DNA from: Metopolophium dirhodum
Taxonomy: Eukaryota > Arthropoda > Insecta > Hemiptera > Aphididae
Assembly: GCF_019925205.1 (NCBI RefSeq)
Contig: NC_083567.1
Span: 27,466,001-27,530,000 of the forward strand
Direction: 5' to 3'
Length of the DNA: 64,000 bases
Part shown: positions 51,001 through 64,000 of the stretch, in pieces
Layout of the letters: every line of letters begins with the position of its first letter
How positions within the stretch are numbered: the first letter of the stretch is position 1
Translations under genes and position numbers: made by a program
Notes under the pieces: model-generated
Seen by the model: the letters and a program-made list of their open reading frames with translations, nothing else
Databases searched by the model: none
Told to the model about the DNA's origin: nothing

Positions 51001-54000
51001 TGTCGCTGGCCAAGACGACGGCGGCGGGTTAACGACGGCAACTCGTGCGTAACTCGACTTGTAGCGTGCGGTGTCAAAAAATAGTGGTCATCGCGGCGGA
51101 CAGTTTGTTTTTTCATTCTCGCGTGGTACGTCTTATAACGATATGCCATCATGTATATGGATGGAGAAAAAAAATAATACGTAGATATAGTCTATCTGGC
51201 CGAAGCACGCGTAGCTCGTGCTCGTGGCGTCTTCGTTACGGATGATCGACTTATAACTCGACGCGTACAACAACAACAGTCACAGTCCTGCATGCACAGG
51301 CGTTTTTTTCGACCACTATAATACCATCTACACTCCCCGCCCCCCACCGGTCACAGACTACGGTATATAGGTAATAAAATAGGTATATACCAGGTTTAAT
51401 GCCATGTGTGTATATTATAATATCAATATATATGTATATACGTCCTATGTAAGCGTAAACTCAAAGTGACGAGATATATATAATAGGTATATTGACGGCT
51501 GAGAAGTCAAAAGTTGTACGCCACAAAATGTCCAGTCATAACATAATATTATACATTAGGTACCTATACTTATATATATATATATACATCAATTCGAAAT
51601 TAAAATATTAATTTACATTGTACACATTTTGCTATATTATTATGCTTTATAGATTTAAACTTAACTGAAATATCACACGTTTTTTGAAATTGCTGCAATA
51701 TATAATATGGATGATCATGTATCTTACCACGTGTATTAACGCATACCTACCGATCAATTACCATACATAATATTTCTTATATTGTCTGAACATTATTTGA
51801 CGATACAAACAAAATATAATATTTTTGAATTCTTATAGTTCACTCAATAATAATATCGTTACTCTATATTCAAACAAATACATTACTACAATATTAGTAC
51901 CTATACCTACATTTTGTTAATATAATATATACAATATATAGGTACATATTATAAATAAATTATTATAAACTGAAATAAACATAAAAAAAAATTAAATACA
52001 AATAAACTCACTAAAATACAAAAACGTATTTTCATGTTCTTAACTATACAATCAATATATCTACCTGCATTTTACATAATCATTTTAACTTACACGTGTT
52101 AAATTTTGGTGGAATGCGGATGACATCGCATCATTCATCATTTATACAGTACCTATATTAGTATATTAGGTATATAGTAACAGTGTATCATTAAAAAAGT
52201 GTATATATATTAAATGTATAATAATATGATCTATTTAGTAAAAAAAAAGGGGGGAGATTATTGTCGTTGGTACATAGTACCTACAGTGAATTATACACCC
52301 GAAATAGGTTTACACAAAACGATAAACGCGTTATTATAGTTTATTACATAATGCGTGCGTGTATTAACGCGACGATATTTGAGACATTAGCGCGAATCAA
52401 TCGCCCTCAATGACGTGCATTATACACCTAGAATCGCACATACTTAATACCACACGACCATTATCAATTATCATAATATACGATTTCCGGAATGCGTTGA
52501 AAAACGCGGGTGTGAAATTTAAAAACCAATAGTATTGTGTTAGGTATATACCAGCTAAATTATAGTATAATAATATGTATGTGTGGTTATTCAAACGCGG
52601 TATAATATAGGTACGCGTGCATATAGGTATAGTTTATGTAGGTATGCATACCTATATAATAATGGTATAGTGTCGAGTGTGCAATGTGTGCAGAATAGGA
52701 CATTATTGCCCGCGGTGACTATATAGACTTTTCGCGCACGCGCAGGAGTGTGTGAGTGAATAATTTGTGCATATACCTACCATAAACACATACATACCTA
52801 TTATTATAGATATTACTATAATGGCCGACATAATATTATATATATTTTCTTATAACACGCGTTTGTTTAATAGGCGTCGCGAGTCGCAGCGGTTTTCTAT
52901 GTACGCGATCGTAAAAACGCCTTGTCTTATATAGGTATAGGTTGGTAGGTATATTTATATTATTGGCTGCGGCAGCGTATACTATAATACACTCTACATA
53001 TATAAAAGCGACACCTATACAATATATTACATATTGTTTCTCTGCGGTTTTTATAATATATTTCATATTTTACATAATATAATAATACATTATAATAATG
53101 ATCGCTTTTCGAATCGCGTATACCTACCCGACGCGTAAGCATATATGCTCACTACACTCCGATCACAGGAAAACCGTTTGTTAAGTATATATAACTTATA
53201 TGATGCAGATAGTTATACAATTTACACCGATGCCATCAGAAATATATAATAATTTAATATTTCAAAATATTCATCATAGGCCGAGATTTTCGTTGTGCGA
53301 CCGTCGTGTAAATACGGAACGAGATAGGTTTAGTGTGTAAATTTTTTCCCGCGAAAATCGGGGAAAATTCCCGCCAATGTTCGATCCATATACCATTGCG
53401 TCCCGTCATCGGCTCGGCTGATCGATATTATACCGTACGTATACCACATCGTATTTAGACAAAACAGTGTCTACTATTCGGCACACTGCACAGCATATAT
53501 AAACATAACGTCTTATAAATCATCATGTACACGCGCTCGAGTATATACGCCAAAAACGGTTTCTCAGAAATAACCGCAAATAATAACATGATATATTATA
53601 TATATTGGATCTGAAATTAGAGCATGACGAACGTGTCCCGGTCGCGTGTGTAAACGCGTTATTCTATAATATTATATGTAGGATTCGGGTATTTTATTTT
53701 TTTCCGCAATATTTATCGGAACACGTCATGAGCGAGCGTGAATCTCCGCGAGTGTTTTTTACTGTAAATAGTTTATGATATAGTCAGTGCTCACAGTCTC
53801 AAATACGCTCGTTGTGCAGGGCTCACACAGCATATGGTACAAAGGATGTCCAGTACAAAAACTTCATAAATGTACGAAAAATCTCCCTACGACTAGATCA
53901 GCTAACCTCGCGCAGTCCGATAACCCCGCTGTAATTCCGGTCATAAACGATAAATTACGCCGTTATCGCAGTCAACCGACACTATCAGCCGTATCGCGGC

Positions 54001-54540
54001 GTATTATCTTTATACCATCGATTTATTCATTTATCAACCAATTCAAAAGCATAATAATTATATAATATCTGCAGCTCTTAAAGTCATATATATATGTCAA
54101 TAATAACTTATAACAATGTGTACTCAATATAAGAAGGTACTCTCATATGTTATCATTATTTTATTATATATTGTTTAAACGTTTTAAATACAATATTGTA
54201 TCTGTACTCTATTGTACTTCTATACAAAACTTTGGTATATACAGATAGGCTTTAACCTATATCGAAAACGCTTGAAACCAAAAATATCGTCGGAAAATAA
54301 TTTTATTTATACCCGTGATAGTATGCTTAAACCATGTGTCTGTTCCCACACAAACGCTCTCTGTTTTTCGCATGCCGCCTGTGACTATGTGACTACTAAC
54401 TGACTATGATGGTGAACACTGTACATTTAACTTTTAATAATAATAATAACAATAATAGTACTGTAGCTATTAGATATAATATTGTGATGTTTACGCACCC
54501 GTTTATAACACGTTTCTCGACGTTTTATCTGTGTTTTCAG
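48028..54540 (+). other. Lim1: Lim1 intron, 6.5 kb, phase 1
   Basis: The donor GTGAGT and the acceptor CGTTTTATCTGTGTTTTCAG bound this intron. Contents: (GTC)n at 48378-48398, (GA)n at 48462-48478, many AT runs, and a CpG-richer island at about 50690-51360. ORFs inside, including 153 codons at 50691-51152 on the minus strand, have no recognisable domain. Long first introns of LIM-homeobox genes commonly hold enhancers, so the GC-richer island is the most plausible place to look. Confidence 0.7.
50690..51360. promoter_or_regulatory. CpG-richer island inside Lim1 intron
   Basis: Composition changes from A+T-rich to mixed with many CpGs, for example GTTCGGCGCGGTGGTTGCTG and AAGACGACGGCGGCGGG. 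No exon with matching splice phases and domain content was found. It may be an enhancer, an alternative promoter or a non-coding exon; nothing in the sequence decides. Confidence 0.25.
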
Positions 54541-54739
54541 GCAGAGGCGGTGGCCGGTGCAGCAGTCTGATGATGAGTTGCGCGGGTTGCGACAAACCCA
54601 TTATGGATAAGTTCCTTTTGAACGTGCTGGACAGGGCGTGGCACGCGGAATGCGTGAAATGCGCCGACTGTCACGGCACGTTGTCCGACAAATGCTACAG
54701 CAGGGACGGCAAGATACTGTGCAAGCCCGACTTTTACAG
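54541..54739 (+). CDS. Lim1: Lim1 exon encoding complete first LIM domain
   Basis: This exon encodes the first LIM domain of a LIM-homeodomain transcription factor, which acts in the nucleus in neuronal and appendage patterning. The ligand pattern is complete: C-x2-C-x17-H-x2-C-x2-C-x2-C-x16-C-x2-D, from CAGC (predicted residues 117-120) to CKPD (164-167), giving two zinc sites. DKFLLNVLDRAWH is diagnostic of the LHX1/LHX5/Lim1 class; Lim3/LHX3-4 has a different sequence there. The acceptor is phase 1, matching the upstream exon, and the donor AG|GTAAGA after CKPDFY is phase 2, splitting the next Arg codon. LIM2 and the homeodomain must lie beyond the window. MM at residues 114-115 coincides with the usual start of LHX5-like proteins (MMxxCAGC), so a short isoform starting here is possible. 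Confidence 0.95.
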
Positions 54740-55401
54740 GTAAGAAGATTTTTCTGCATCGCGGTGACTTTTATAAAACAATAATAACCATTCGGTGCCA
54801 CGTAATATATTATATTATTTTATTCCCACAATCGATACTTAATGTCTCATACTATTATAATGCCCGAGGAACTAAATCCGAAACGTAAACTTATACGGCA
54901 TATAGACAACAATAATAATATTAAAGTATTGTAATGGGCGTGCGTTTACGACATCGTTTTATTGAAATTGTTTTCATAAATAACATACGACGCCGCGCGC
55001 GATAAAAAAAAAAACGCCTACGATTCGTACGCGGTAACTCGCGTTTTGCGGGCTCCGCCGCTTCGGGGAGGGATATTGTTCGTGGGTGGATATACGACAC
55101 TATTATGTTATATATATATATACCTATATGTATGGTAAAATAATAAATTGTATATGTATCGGTGGGTACGAGTGCGCACCGTGTTAAGTATATAATATTT
55201 GAAATAGAAAACATTCGTTGCACCTCGCAGTCTAATATATAATATCTATATATTAGGTGTTTGTACGCCACCTCTGTACACATATATGTATATAAATATA
55301 CTTCTGTGGTGCAGTTATGATATTATGCGCTGTGATGCATATAGTACCGTGTGCGTGCCAAAAATGGTAGAATTACATCGGAACGTATATATACCTAATA
55401 A

Positions 55402-55406
<5 letters not shown>

Positions 55407-55436
<30 letters not shown>
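55407..55436 (+). repeat. (AT)n microsatellite
   Basis: About 30 bp of pure AT repeats within the Lim1 intron. Confidence 0.9.
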
Positions 55437-55439
<3 letters not shown>

Positions 55440-57070
55440 GCATTATGTTATTGGCACGTGGCCAATAAATGCCTTGTACAAAAAGAAATGGTTAAAAAAA
55501 GAAACCCTCGTTGTGTTATAAAAAACACAGCCGTTTTTGTATTTTCATTTTTTTTTGTACGAAATTTCTTAATATTGAGTATAGTAAATATATAGGTAGG
55601 AACTATCATATTATACCATGTTTATAGAAAAATGTAATGGACATCCATATGCCTATTTTGAATATATAATAATAGACATATAATATATATACAGAATGTT
55701 CAAAAAGTTTGCAAACTGTCATTACATTTATTAGACTATAATTAGGACAGATCAACGATAATATGATATAATTAACGAGGCGATTAAATATCTTACCTAA
55801 TAAATGTGTGGCATTGCAGTTATCTGTTATTGCCATATGTATAGGTACACAAATATGCAACCAGTACAATTAAAGCGTTTGCACATTTTTTAACACTATG
55901 TATTATAACTATTATTAATTAATAATTATCATACACGAAATTCATTAGCTTTCAGCTCGAAGAAGATAGCTTATATTTTATAGATACAAAATATGATCAG
56001 TCGGTAGCTTAATCTTCGTAGCTATTGCCAGCCCTTGATATATTTTCAGAACTTTTGTACCTAATATAATGTACTGTAGATGCTTTTTTAAAACTTTTTT
56101 TTACCAAACTAGTTGTTCATTTTCTAATTAAACTTAATTACGACGTTTGTATAATTAGGTATATAGCTGTAATAACAATGTTTTTGTCACGCTGTAAAAT
56201 ATGATTTTAAAATGTATTTAAGTTACAATTATAGTCATATTTCTTGTAAAATATTCAACATATACCAATACATATAATTTTCTTAAATCACTTTACAGTG
56301 TGCCGAAATAAGAAGGAATTATTGTTTAATGATTGCATTTGAACTATATAAATGGTTATATAGGTTTAAAAAAAAAAAAAGTTTAAAGTTGCAGAATCAC
56401 TACAGTATAGTGTCAGTTAACGGTAATAAAAATAAAAAAATACTTCATTTTTATTTTTACTGAGTTAAATAAGTAATATTCAGTTATTAGATTATTATAG
56501 ATAATATTATTTTACGCATTAACATTAAACATTTAGAACTAGGTAAATATATATATTTTGGTACTTAACTATTAACCTATAACTTAATATTCTGAACGAT
56601 AACTTAACTAACTCAACCTAATTTTTTTCATTAACTTGTCCACTTTTGTTTAGTTGGGTATATATTATATTAATAAATATATGCTACATATACATTGCAG
56701 CGGAACATAATATTATAATATATCTATAGGCATTTCTATCGTATACAACTACTACAGCCGCAGTGTTATTGTTACATAATTTATTTATATTCCACCATTA
56801 CATAATAATATAATTTTATAATATACTATATACACCTACATAATATTATAACCAAATTACGATAGTAATATAACATTATTATACAAAAACCGCGGTTATT
56901 TACTAGTATAAATGTATAATAATATATAGATAACCGTGATAAAAACTGCACAGTGGACGAGTGGAAGACATGGTACTTATATTATATTACGACGAGCGTA
57001 AACGCGCGCGCAATCAATTCGGACGGAGACCCTCGACGACGAGCGGCTCGGGACAAAATGGCGCCCGGCA

Positions 57071-57106
57071 GCGTATAATAATAATAATAATAATAATAAT
57101 ATATAA
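57071..57106 (+). repeat. (AAT)n microsatellite
   Basis: About 30 bp of ATA trinucleotide repeats. A (CGT/GTC)n run at 57158-57191 and a (GCC)n run at 57232-57250 follow closely. The mixture produces long but meaningless open frames. Confidence 0.85.
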
Positions 57107-58986
57107 TACAATATATCCGCCGCCGCGGCTGTTTTCTCTTTCTCCCTCGCACGCGCCTCGTCGTCGTAGTCGACGTCGTCGTCGTCGTCGTGAATCCGTG
57201 ATCCGCAACCATAAAAACCCCTGTACACAATGCCGCCGCCGCCGCCGCCGTTTCGGTTTTTATTACACTATACGTTCGGTTTTTCTGTATATGCGTAGTA
57301 TATATTATAATATATATTATATATGTATGTGTATTTGCCGGAAAATACAAAAGGGGGAAAATTCGCGTGTATGAGTATTTATATGTATATAAATGTGGGC
57401 TCAATAAAAACAATCGATGTTCAATGTTTGTACAGGCTGATACCGCATATATATTATATATTATTATTATTATTATTAGTATTTAAAAAGTCGCGTGCCC
57501 GTCGACTTTTTAAATGTTGAGAATCTATTACAATATACGATACGACTATTTTATTATACTATCGTTCGTGTCGATGAGCTGCTCGCGCGTTAAAAACTAA
57601 CAACACGCGTATCTATATGCGAGGATCGAAAAAAATGTACCTGTATAATGGGTATATATTATAATAATATAATATATTTAAGCACAATATCTTTAGTAGG
57701 TACGACATTACAAAATCACCTAGTCATTACTATATCACTCTATATAGCACTCCATACTTATAAAACCCCCAAATAAATCATTTATGTTTGTCATAGTATG
57801 TGCATAATATATAGGTGGTATACTCTTACAGTTGTATTTATGAATATATAATTATAATCATACTCCGACATGATCTTGGTCGAATAATAAGACGTATTTT
57901 ATACATTTATATGTAGACCGAAAATGTTGTTAAATCGTTAAGCCGATACAAAGTGATTAAACAAATAAAATATAATTAATAAATTAGTTTTTAACCAATG
58001 CAGGTAATATATAGATTACCTATATATTACGTATAATTGTATAAACTCGGTTTTAACCTAACGTAATATTTTCTATCGAATTATTAATTGTAAAAATCTA
58101 TAAGTTGTTACAGTGGCTGATTCTTAACTATATAACCATCATTAATAGTTATTTAGTTATATAATTATAAAATTAACATTTTAAATTTAATAATATATGA
58201 CGGGCGTTGAAATATATATTTTACATAATCTTTGGTGTACATATACAGTATAAAACTACAATATGTCATACTAAATCGGTTACCTATAATATAGTAATAA
58301 TAATACGGACTATATAACCGACGCGTTTGTCGCGTTTTTGAGCGGTGTAGGTATATCATTATTATGTATTACTATTGTGAGAAACCTCGCGGAGTTGACG
58401 ATTTGACGAGACCCCGTTTTTCGACGTTAGGTACCTACCTAAACATACTAGGTAATATCATATAATATTGTATACAGGAGATCGGCCGTGAGTTGGCCAA
58501 TACCTATCGTATATATATATATATCATATTATATGTATACCCTCCGCGATTTCCCATATGGGTACGTATAAGCTCTCTTTCGATGTTATTTTAAAGAGGG
58601 CTCAGCTACACGTCGTATCGGTTGCATCTGCCCCCGAACAATATAATATTCTGCGACCGATACACCGACACTATATATATATATATATTATAATAATAAT
58701 AATAATAAAACCTACGTGTAAAAACCTCGTGTTTGTGCTCGCGCGCCTTTTCCGTCCGTCCGTGTCCGTCCATCCATCCGTCAGCGTGGTTTTGTGTATA
58801 CAAACGACCGACGTTTTCGCGGGCTGTCGCTTCCCGCTTGCATACAATACACGCGCGATAGCCGATGATCCTTTTATTATTACCTACGTGTGTGTGTGTG
58901 TATGAGCGTGTAATAATAATAATATTGTGTACATAGTCGTGGGCATTGTTATAGGTATATATATATAACAGACATATATATTATAT

Positions 58987-58991
<5 letters not shown>

Positions 58992-59017
<26 letters not shown>
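58992..59017 (+). repeat. (TG)n microsatellite
   Basis: About 25 bp of pure TG repeats, which give the Cys-Val repeats of overlapping ORFs. Confidence 0.95.
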
Positions 59018-60474
59018 TATTATTGTAGTTATATATACTGCGTGCGCAAATGTATACATAACAGCACGCGGAGAGAGGGCAAAAAACGGAAAACTTCTCG
59101 GGATTGTTTTTTTTTTTCGCCACACTACCCCCTTATTGTGTGTGCGGTGTTCGCGCTGCATAGACATGTATTATATAACATATAATATATAATACATATG
59201 TATTATTATTATGTACCTACCTATACATCCAGATCCTCTCTGTATATACATACTCGCGAGTATTGGTATTATTATGCGTGATGTGATACAACGTCGCTGA
59301 AAATTCTTTCTCCGTGTGTGGTAATATTGCACTACTGAACATATTATAATAATGTATAGATACCTCTATGTATAAATGTATGTCCAACCCGTCATCGACT
59401 TGTATAATATAATATAATATATTATTATTATTATTATTTATTGTGCGTGAGAGACAAGTATAGGTACCTATATAATTGCAAGAGCTATAATAGCTATATT
59501 ATAAGACACGATATGGCCGGTATAGTTGCTAGAATTTAGACATCAAAAAATTATCAAGATTTATTATTATGTAAATCATATAATTGCTAAAAAACAAAGC
59601 GTTTCGTATGTATATAATATATTATAATGATTCACTCGAATATTACTATGATCTCGTGTTTATACTATTATATATAGGCATATGTATGGCGACTATCCAA
59701 TGGTCTGATGCGAATATGTGATCTGCATGACAGGCCGTGTATAATATTATCATGTAATGATTGAAGTGACCTTCAAATTCCATCAATAGTTGTGAAGTTA
59801 TGAATAAGTACAATGTATTCTATTATTTTTTTTATTCTATTATGACTGATAAATACATTATTATTCGAAATTATGAACAGAATGATAAAATATATTGTAT
59901 ATAAATATAGCGGCGATGATGGTTTAGTAACTTACTACTACTATAATACTAGTCCGGTCAAATGGTATATGTTATTATGTAATATCAGAAAATGGGTGTT
60001 GGGTGTACCTATTTTAAATAATTTTTCAATATTATTCACTTAAATTTTTAGGCAGGTAATATAGTTGTTACCTACTATAACATTTCAATACATGGTGTAG
60101 AAAAATAATACTCCTCTCATCAATACTGCAATACAACGCAAAAGAAACTCTAAACTTTTAAAAATGTATAAATATTTTACATAAAATACCTACATGGGAA
60201 CTCGTAGAACGCCACGCCCCCCGATCATAAATTCATTTAAGCAGGTACCATAGTAGTAATAATAATAATAATAATAATAAATTTGTATTTTCTTCGCGCG
60301 CATAAATACGTATTATTTATTCCGCAGCATACGCCACCGAATCAATTTCAACGGATAAAGCGCCGTGCTTTATCTGCTCTACGGCCGCAGCCGACGCACA
60401 TAAAGAGGGCGCGGTGAGCAGCTATATGTATAAGCTCACACACATATATATGAGGTTATACATATATATACGAA

Positions 60475-60499
60475 ACACACACACACACACACACACACA
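60475..60499 (+). repeat. (CA)n microsatellite
   Basis: About 25 bp of pure AC repeats; an (AT)n run of similar length follows at 60608-60632. Confidence 0.95.
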
Positions 60500-63400
60500 A
60501 ATAAATAAATATAGGGAAATTCCGAGCTCGTTTTATGTACATATATATACATAAACTGACTGTGCATACTAATGCCACGCCTCGCATTTTAAACCATTTT
60601 CCAAACTTATATATATATATATATATATATATGTCTTTACTCTTTTCGCGCGCGCCATCGGCCTAGAGTTCGCTTTCTCTCCTCGCCCTCGCGATCCTAA
60701 TATATACCGCAAGCGCGTATCGTCTCGACGTTAAACTTTTTTCCGCACCCTTCCGCGCACCCCTTCCACGCGGCGTTCAACCGTCCAGAAACGGAAAAAA
60801 AATAAAACAATAATAATATCTATGTATATAATATATACCTATACAGTAATATACGCACAGTGCAGTAGGTATTATATTATATTATATATTATACAGAGAT
60901 AATATATAGTACTTATTATTATACATATATATAAATGGAAAAAATACATTAAACGAAAAAGTTTTTCTCTTTTCGTCGACTGACTTTATAATCTCATCCG
61001 AAATTATTAATAATTTAAATTTCCTATTCCACCCACCCGCGTGTATACGCGTATATATAATATTGCACATGTACCGATTACGCGTATTGTTTATTCTACC
61101 GCCTATTTCTATATAATATGTAACGGCAGTATTGTTTCGGTCGACAGTATAAATATCAAAATTCATATGCATCGGAACCACTACTATCTCGATCATTGTA
61201 CAGGCTGATAAGTATTATTATTTTCAATAATCATGTATGATAAATGATGATATAATAATTATTGGCGTTTTTCGCCACAAGTGCCGTATATACGCATAAA
61301 CCAAACGCACCTATGCGGCACCATATAATATACCTAATATTATAATATTATTTTATTATTATATTTTATACACGCACGGCGAAAACAAAAGACCCACTGT
61401 AACGTATAGTGTAGGATGTAGACGTGTATATGTTTATACATTATAAGTATAATATTATAAACACAGCGCGGTGCACCACGCGTGTTTGTGAAATTGTGAT
61501 AAAATCGATTTTTATAGGAAACAACAACGTTGTGGTGACTTATTAGCATATTATATTGTTCGACGTCAACAACAATGGTATTATTATATATATATATATA
61601 TCATGCCAGGGAGAAAAGTCGTCTCGCGCTCATACGCGCGGGCATATTATAATAGTGTAAATGTGTAATGTATTATTGAGTCGTCAATTATTATAATATC
61701 CAACAATAATAATCGCGATATAATAGCTATTAAACATTCTATAATTTTTTTTAAACACCTAAATCACGTAACCGTGTGACTGCTGCAGAGTATCTACATG
61801 ATGCGTATACCTATCTACTATTTTATATGAAACATCACGTCGTATCTATGGACTATGTTAGGTACGTATGGTACGACGCAATGATATAAAAATCGATAGT
61901 ACCTATTATTATAGGCCTACGTTACGTTCGTGAAGCTGGCCCACTGCAGACTTAAAACAATTGACTCAAATGTCTTGCCAATATCTGTATAATATATAAA
62001 AGATACGTTTGGAGTGCATTTTCCGCGGTCGTAACTCGTAAGGTTTGATATAATATACATAGACACCACGAGTGTTTAATTCTTAAAGGTACCAAATTTT
62101 GTATACAGATATGATACATTAAATAATATCTACCATAGGTATAGAGTATGTACAAAACGTGGCGGATAAAATAGCGACGGGAAGTCGTCATTATCGTAGT
62201 ATAACGCGCGCGTATATATTATAGTTGGGCAATCGGATATTGATGAGCGCAATTTTTGTTTTATACCCATCACCAAAAAACTCCAGCTGAGGTCTGTCCC
62301 CGATTAATCACGTACGCACACACACCATGAACATGACATGAGTGTGTATATATAGTATATACAGCTAGCGAGCACGATTTTCGGCTCAAAGACGACCGGC
62401 TATAATTTTCTACCGCGGCTGATGTCGCGCTGCGGCAAACGAGACGACGACGACACAAAAATTATTGTTTTTTTTTTTATTATTATTATTGATTTTTTTC
62501 TCCACCGTCGACGAATAATATCTCATCGTGCATTCGTGCAACGGTCGCGGTTTGCGCACGTCCAAATATCCATCAGCAACGGTCCGTGAAGCGGATAGAC
62601 GCGAGCAAATCGCTAAACACCCCCTGCAGGTTATTTTCCCGTGCGACGAAAAACGCCATTTCCTTTTATTCAACGCGCTATATATATATAAGTACCTGAT
62701 AATATATAAATATATACTGCAGCAATATATTATATGTACGGGCAGGTAGGTAGGTACGCTGTATTATCCGAAGCGTCGGAAATTTTTTTTCACTCCTACG
62801 ACCGTGGCCGCCAATTTTTGTTTGTCATCGTCTGTAATATATATATATATATACCTATAAGTCTATTGTTTCTCCATTCTCGTCCGGATATCGCGCGACC
62901 TGCACTTTTTTCTCTTCCTCTTCACGCTGTAGACGCGCGTCCGTTATCTTTTCATCCTGTTCCCTTTTCATCCGTATATATATACCTACTTCGGGTTCGA
63001 GACATCATTCTTGCCCCTAGGACGCATTACAATATAATACAATATGCAGTGTGCTGCATAGATCGCAAATATGAGTACCTATTTAAATAGAAATCGATTG
63101 CAATCTATAGATTTTTTGGTGATTTATTATGTGAATATCAATTTAATCCAAATTCGCCACGCATATCTGCAAGTATAGCCATAAATATATACATATTTGT
63201 TCATTATTTCATAGTTATGATGGGGTTGAATAATATAATAAAATACAATATAATATACATACAATATAATATAATACTATATTAAAGTCGAGCAAATATT
63301 TTTCCACGCGTACAAGTTAATTTCGTCGGACAACCTGCATCAAAAAAGTAGCTATATATATTGTAATATTTTATGCTGCAACGTTTTACGAATCATTATT

Positions 63401-63631
63401 GGCCATAAATAAAATATAGCTACTATGAAAATCAAAGTATATACGTGTGTAAATTCATATTTTAAGTTAAGTTCGAATACATGACCAAACTTTTCGAGAA
63501 ACAGCTATAGTATTTGTCATCGCGGCGTATTTATGCGTAGTTTGCACCAGCAGGGTCTCTGAAGCAGGCCGTATACAATGTATACATACCAATATAATAT
63601 GCACATAATAATATATATGTATACGTGTATA

Positions 63632-63652
63632 CGTGTGTGTGTGTGTGTGTGT
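63632..63652 (+). repeat. (GT)n microsatellite
   Basis: About 20 bp of pure GT repeats, followed by a short CpG-rich patch (GGGTCGCGCGCGGTGG). Confidence 0.95.
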
Positions 63653-64000
63653 AAGAAAGGGTCGCGCGCGGTGGTGGCGGTCGAAGAGTGGGCGCGGGTG
63701 GTTTCACATTATAATAATTAATCGGGCAAATACCCGAAACGACGTGTTAAGACATCGTATATTATAATAAACGTTAACAGAAACGTTAATGTTTATAACA
63801 CGACGTGCATGTGTCAACTCGAACAGTAAGTACATATATAATATGTACGCGTGGTGCGGGGTCGTGCTTTGTGATGAAGGGGTACGAACCACCTACCTGC
63901 GAATATGTGCAGCAGTATTATACTGTGTTCATATAACCCGAAGCTTATTGTATCCGAACACGACGATGACGACTACGATATAATTTCATTTATTTATAAT

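Larger units (their letters stand above)
54740..64000 (+). other. Lim1: Lim1 intron, more than 9.2 kb, continues past the window
   Basis: It begins with GTAAGA after the LIM1 exon. I searched the translations for a LIM2 start (FGTKC-type) and for homeodomain signatures and found neither. The content is microsatellite-rich, with CpG-richer patches at 56950-57290, 58550-58870, 60280-60790 and 62270-62960. ORFs here are triplet- or AT-repeat artefacts. Confidence 0.75.

Noticed and set aside
50691..51152. 153-codon minus-strand ORF in the Lim1 intron
   Set aside because: No domain, basic and His/Thr-rich composition, contains CA/TA-repeat translation, and no supporting splice or poly(A) context.
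57070..57413. Coding exon in the downstream Lim1 intron
   Set aside because: The open frames derive from ATA, GTC and GCC repeats; no LIM2 or homeodomain residues appear.
1..64000. CRISPR array or bacterial-type operon
   Set aside because: No regularly spaced direct repeats and no prokaryotic gene organisation; the sequence is clearly eukaryotic.

Overview
The window reads as nuclear DNA of an insect, most likely an aphid (Hemiptera: Aphididae). It is strongly A+T-rich by eye and gene-poor, with many short transposon-derived repeats, recurrent TAGGTACCTA palindromes, and GT..AG introns around a LIM-homeobox exon. There is no sign of bacterial or organellar organisation. The species call is inference; the LIM-homeobox call is well supported.

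Two protein-coding loci can be supported. (1) At 2075-2500 (+) there is a compact, GC-rich 141-codon ORF. It has an in-frame stop just upstream, a possible 66-bp 5'UTR intron (1981-2046) and a poly(A) signal at 2611. I do not recognise the protein; a remote resemblance to the middle part of hAT transposases is possible but weak. (2) At 46.4-64 kb (+) lies the 5' part of a Lim1 (LHX1/LHX5 class) gene. Exon 47718-48027 encodes an unusual ~103-residue low-complexity N-terminus. A 6.5-kb phase-1 intron follows, then exon 54541-54739, which encodes a complete first LIM zinc-binding domain with all eight ligands. The second LIM domain and homeodomain exons are not in the window, so the next intron is more than 9.2 kb and runs off the right edge.

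Between them, about 2.6-46 kb is intergenic and occupied by repeats. These are: a tRNA-derived SINE (two copies); a family sharing GATTCTGAGCGGAG ends (three ~0.5-kb copies and one ~1.4-kb relative); two MITEs with TTAA boundaries; several hAT-type non-autonomous elements, three with 7-8 of 8 bp target-site duplications; a decayed hAT transposase C-terminus; several fold-back elements, including a nearly perfect ~150-bp-arm palindrome at 43989-44510; and degenerate tandem repeats. Most small ORFs here are chance or low-complexity.

I found no operon, CRISPR array, rRNA or intact tRNA gene, and no clearly new biological system. The most notable observations are the Lim1 N-terminal extension, which sits upstream of the place where LHX1/5 proteins normally start, the unrecognised GC-rich gene, the long perfect palindrome, and the over-represented AGGTACCT octamer.
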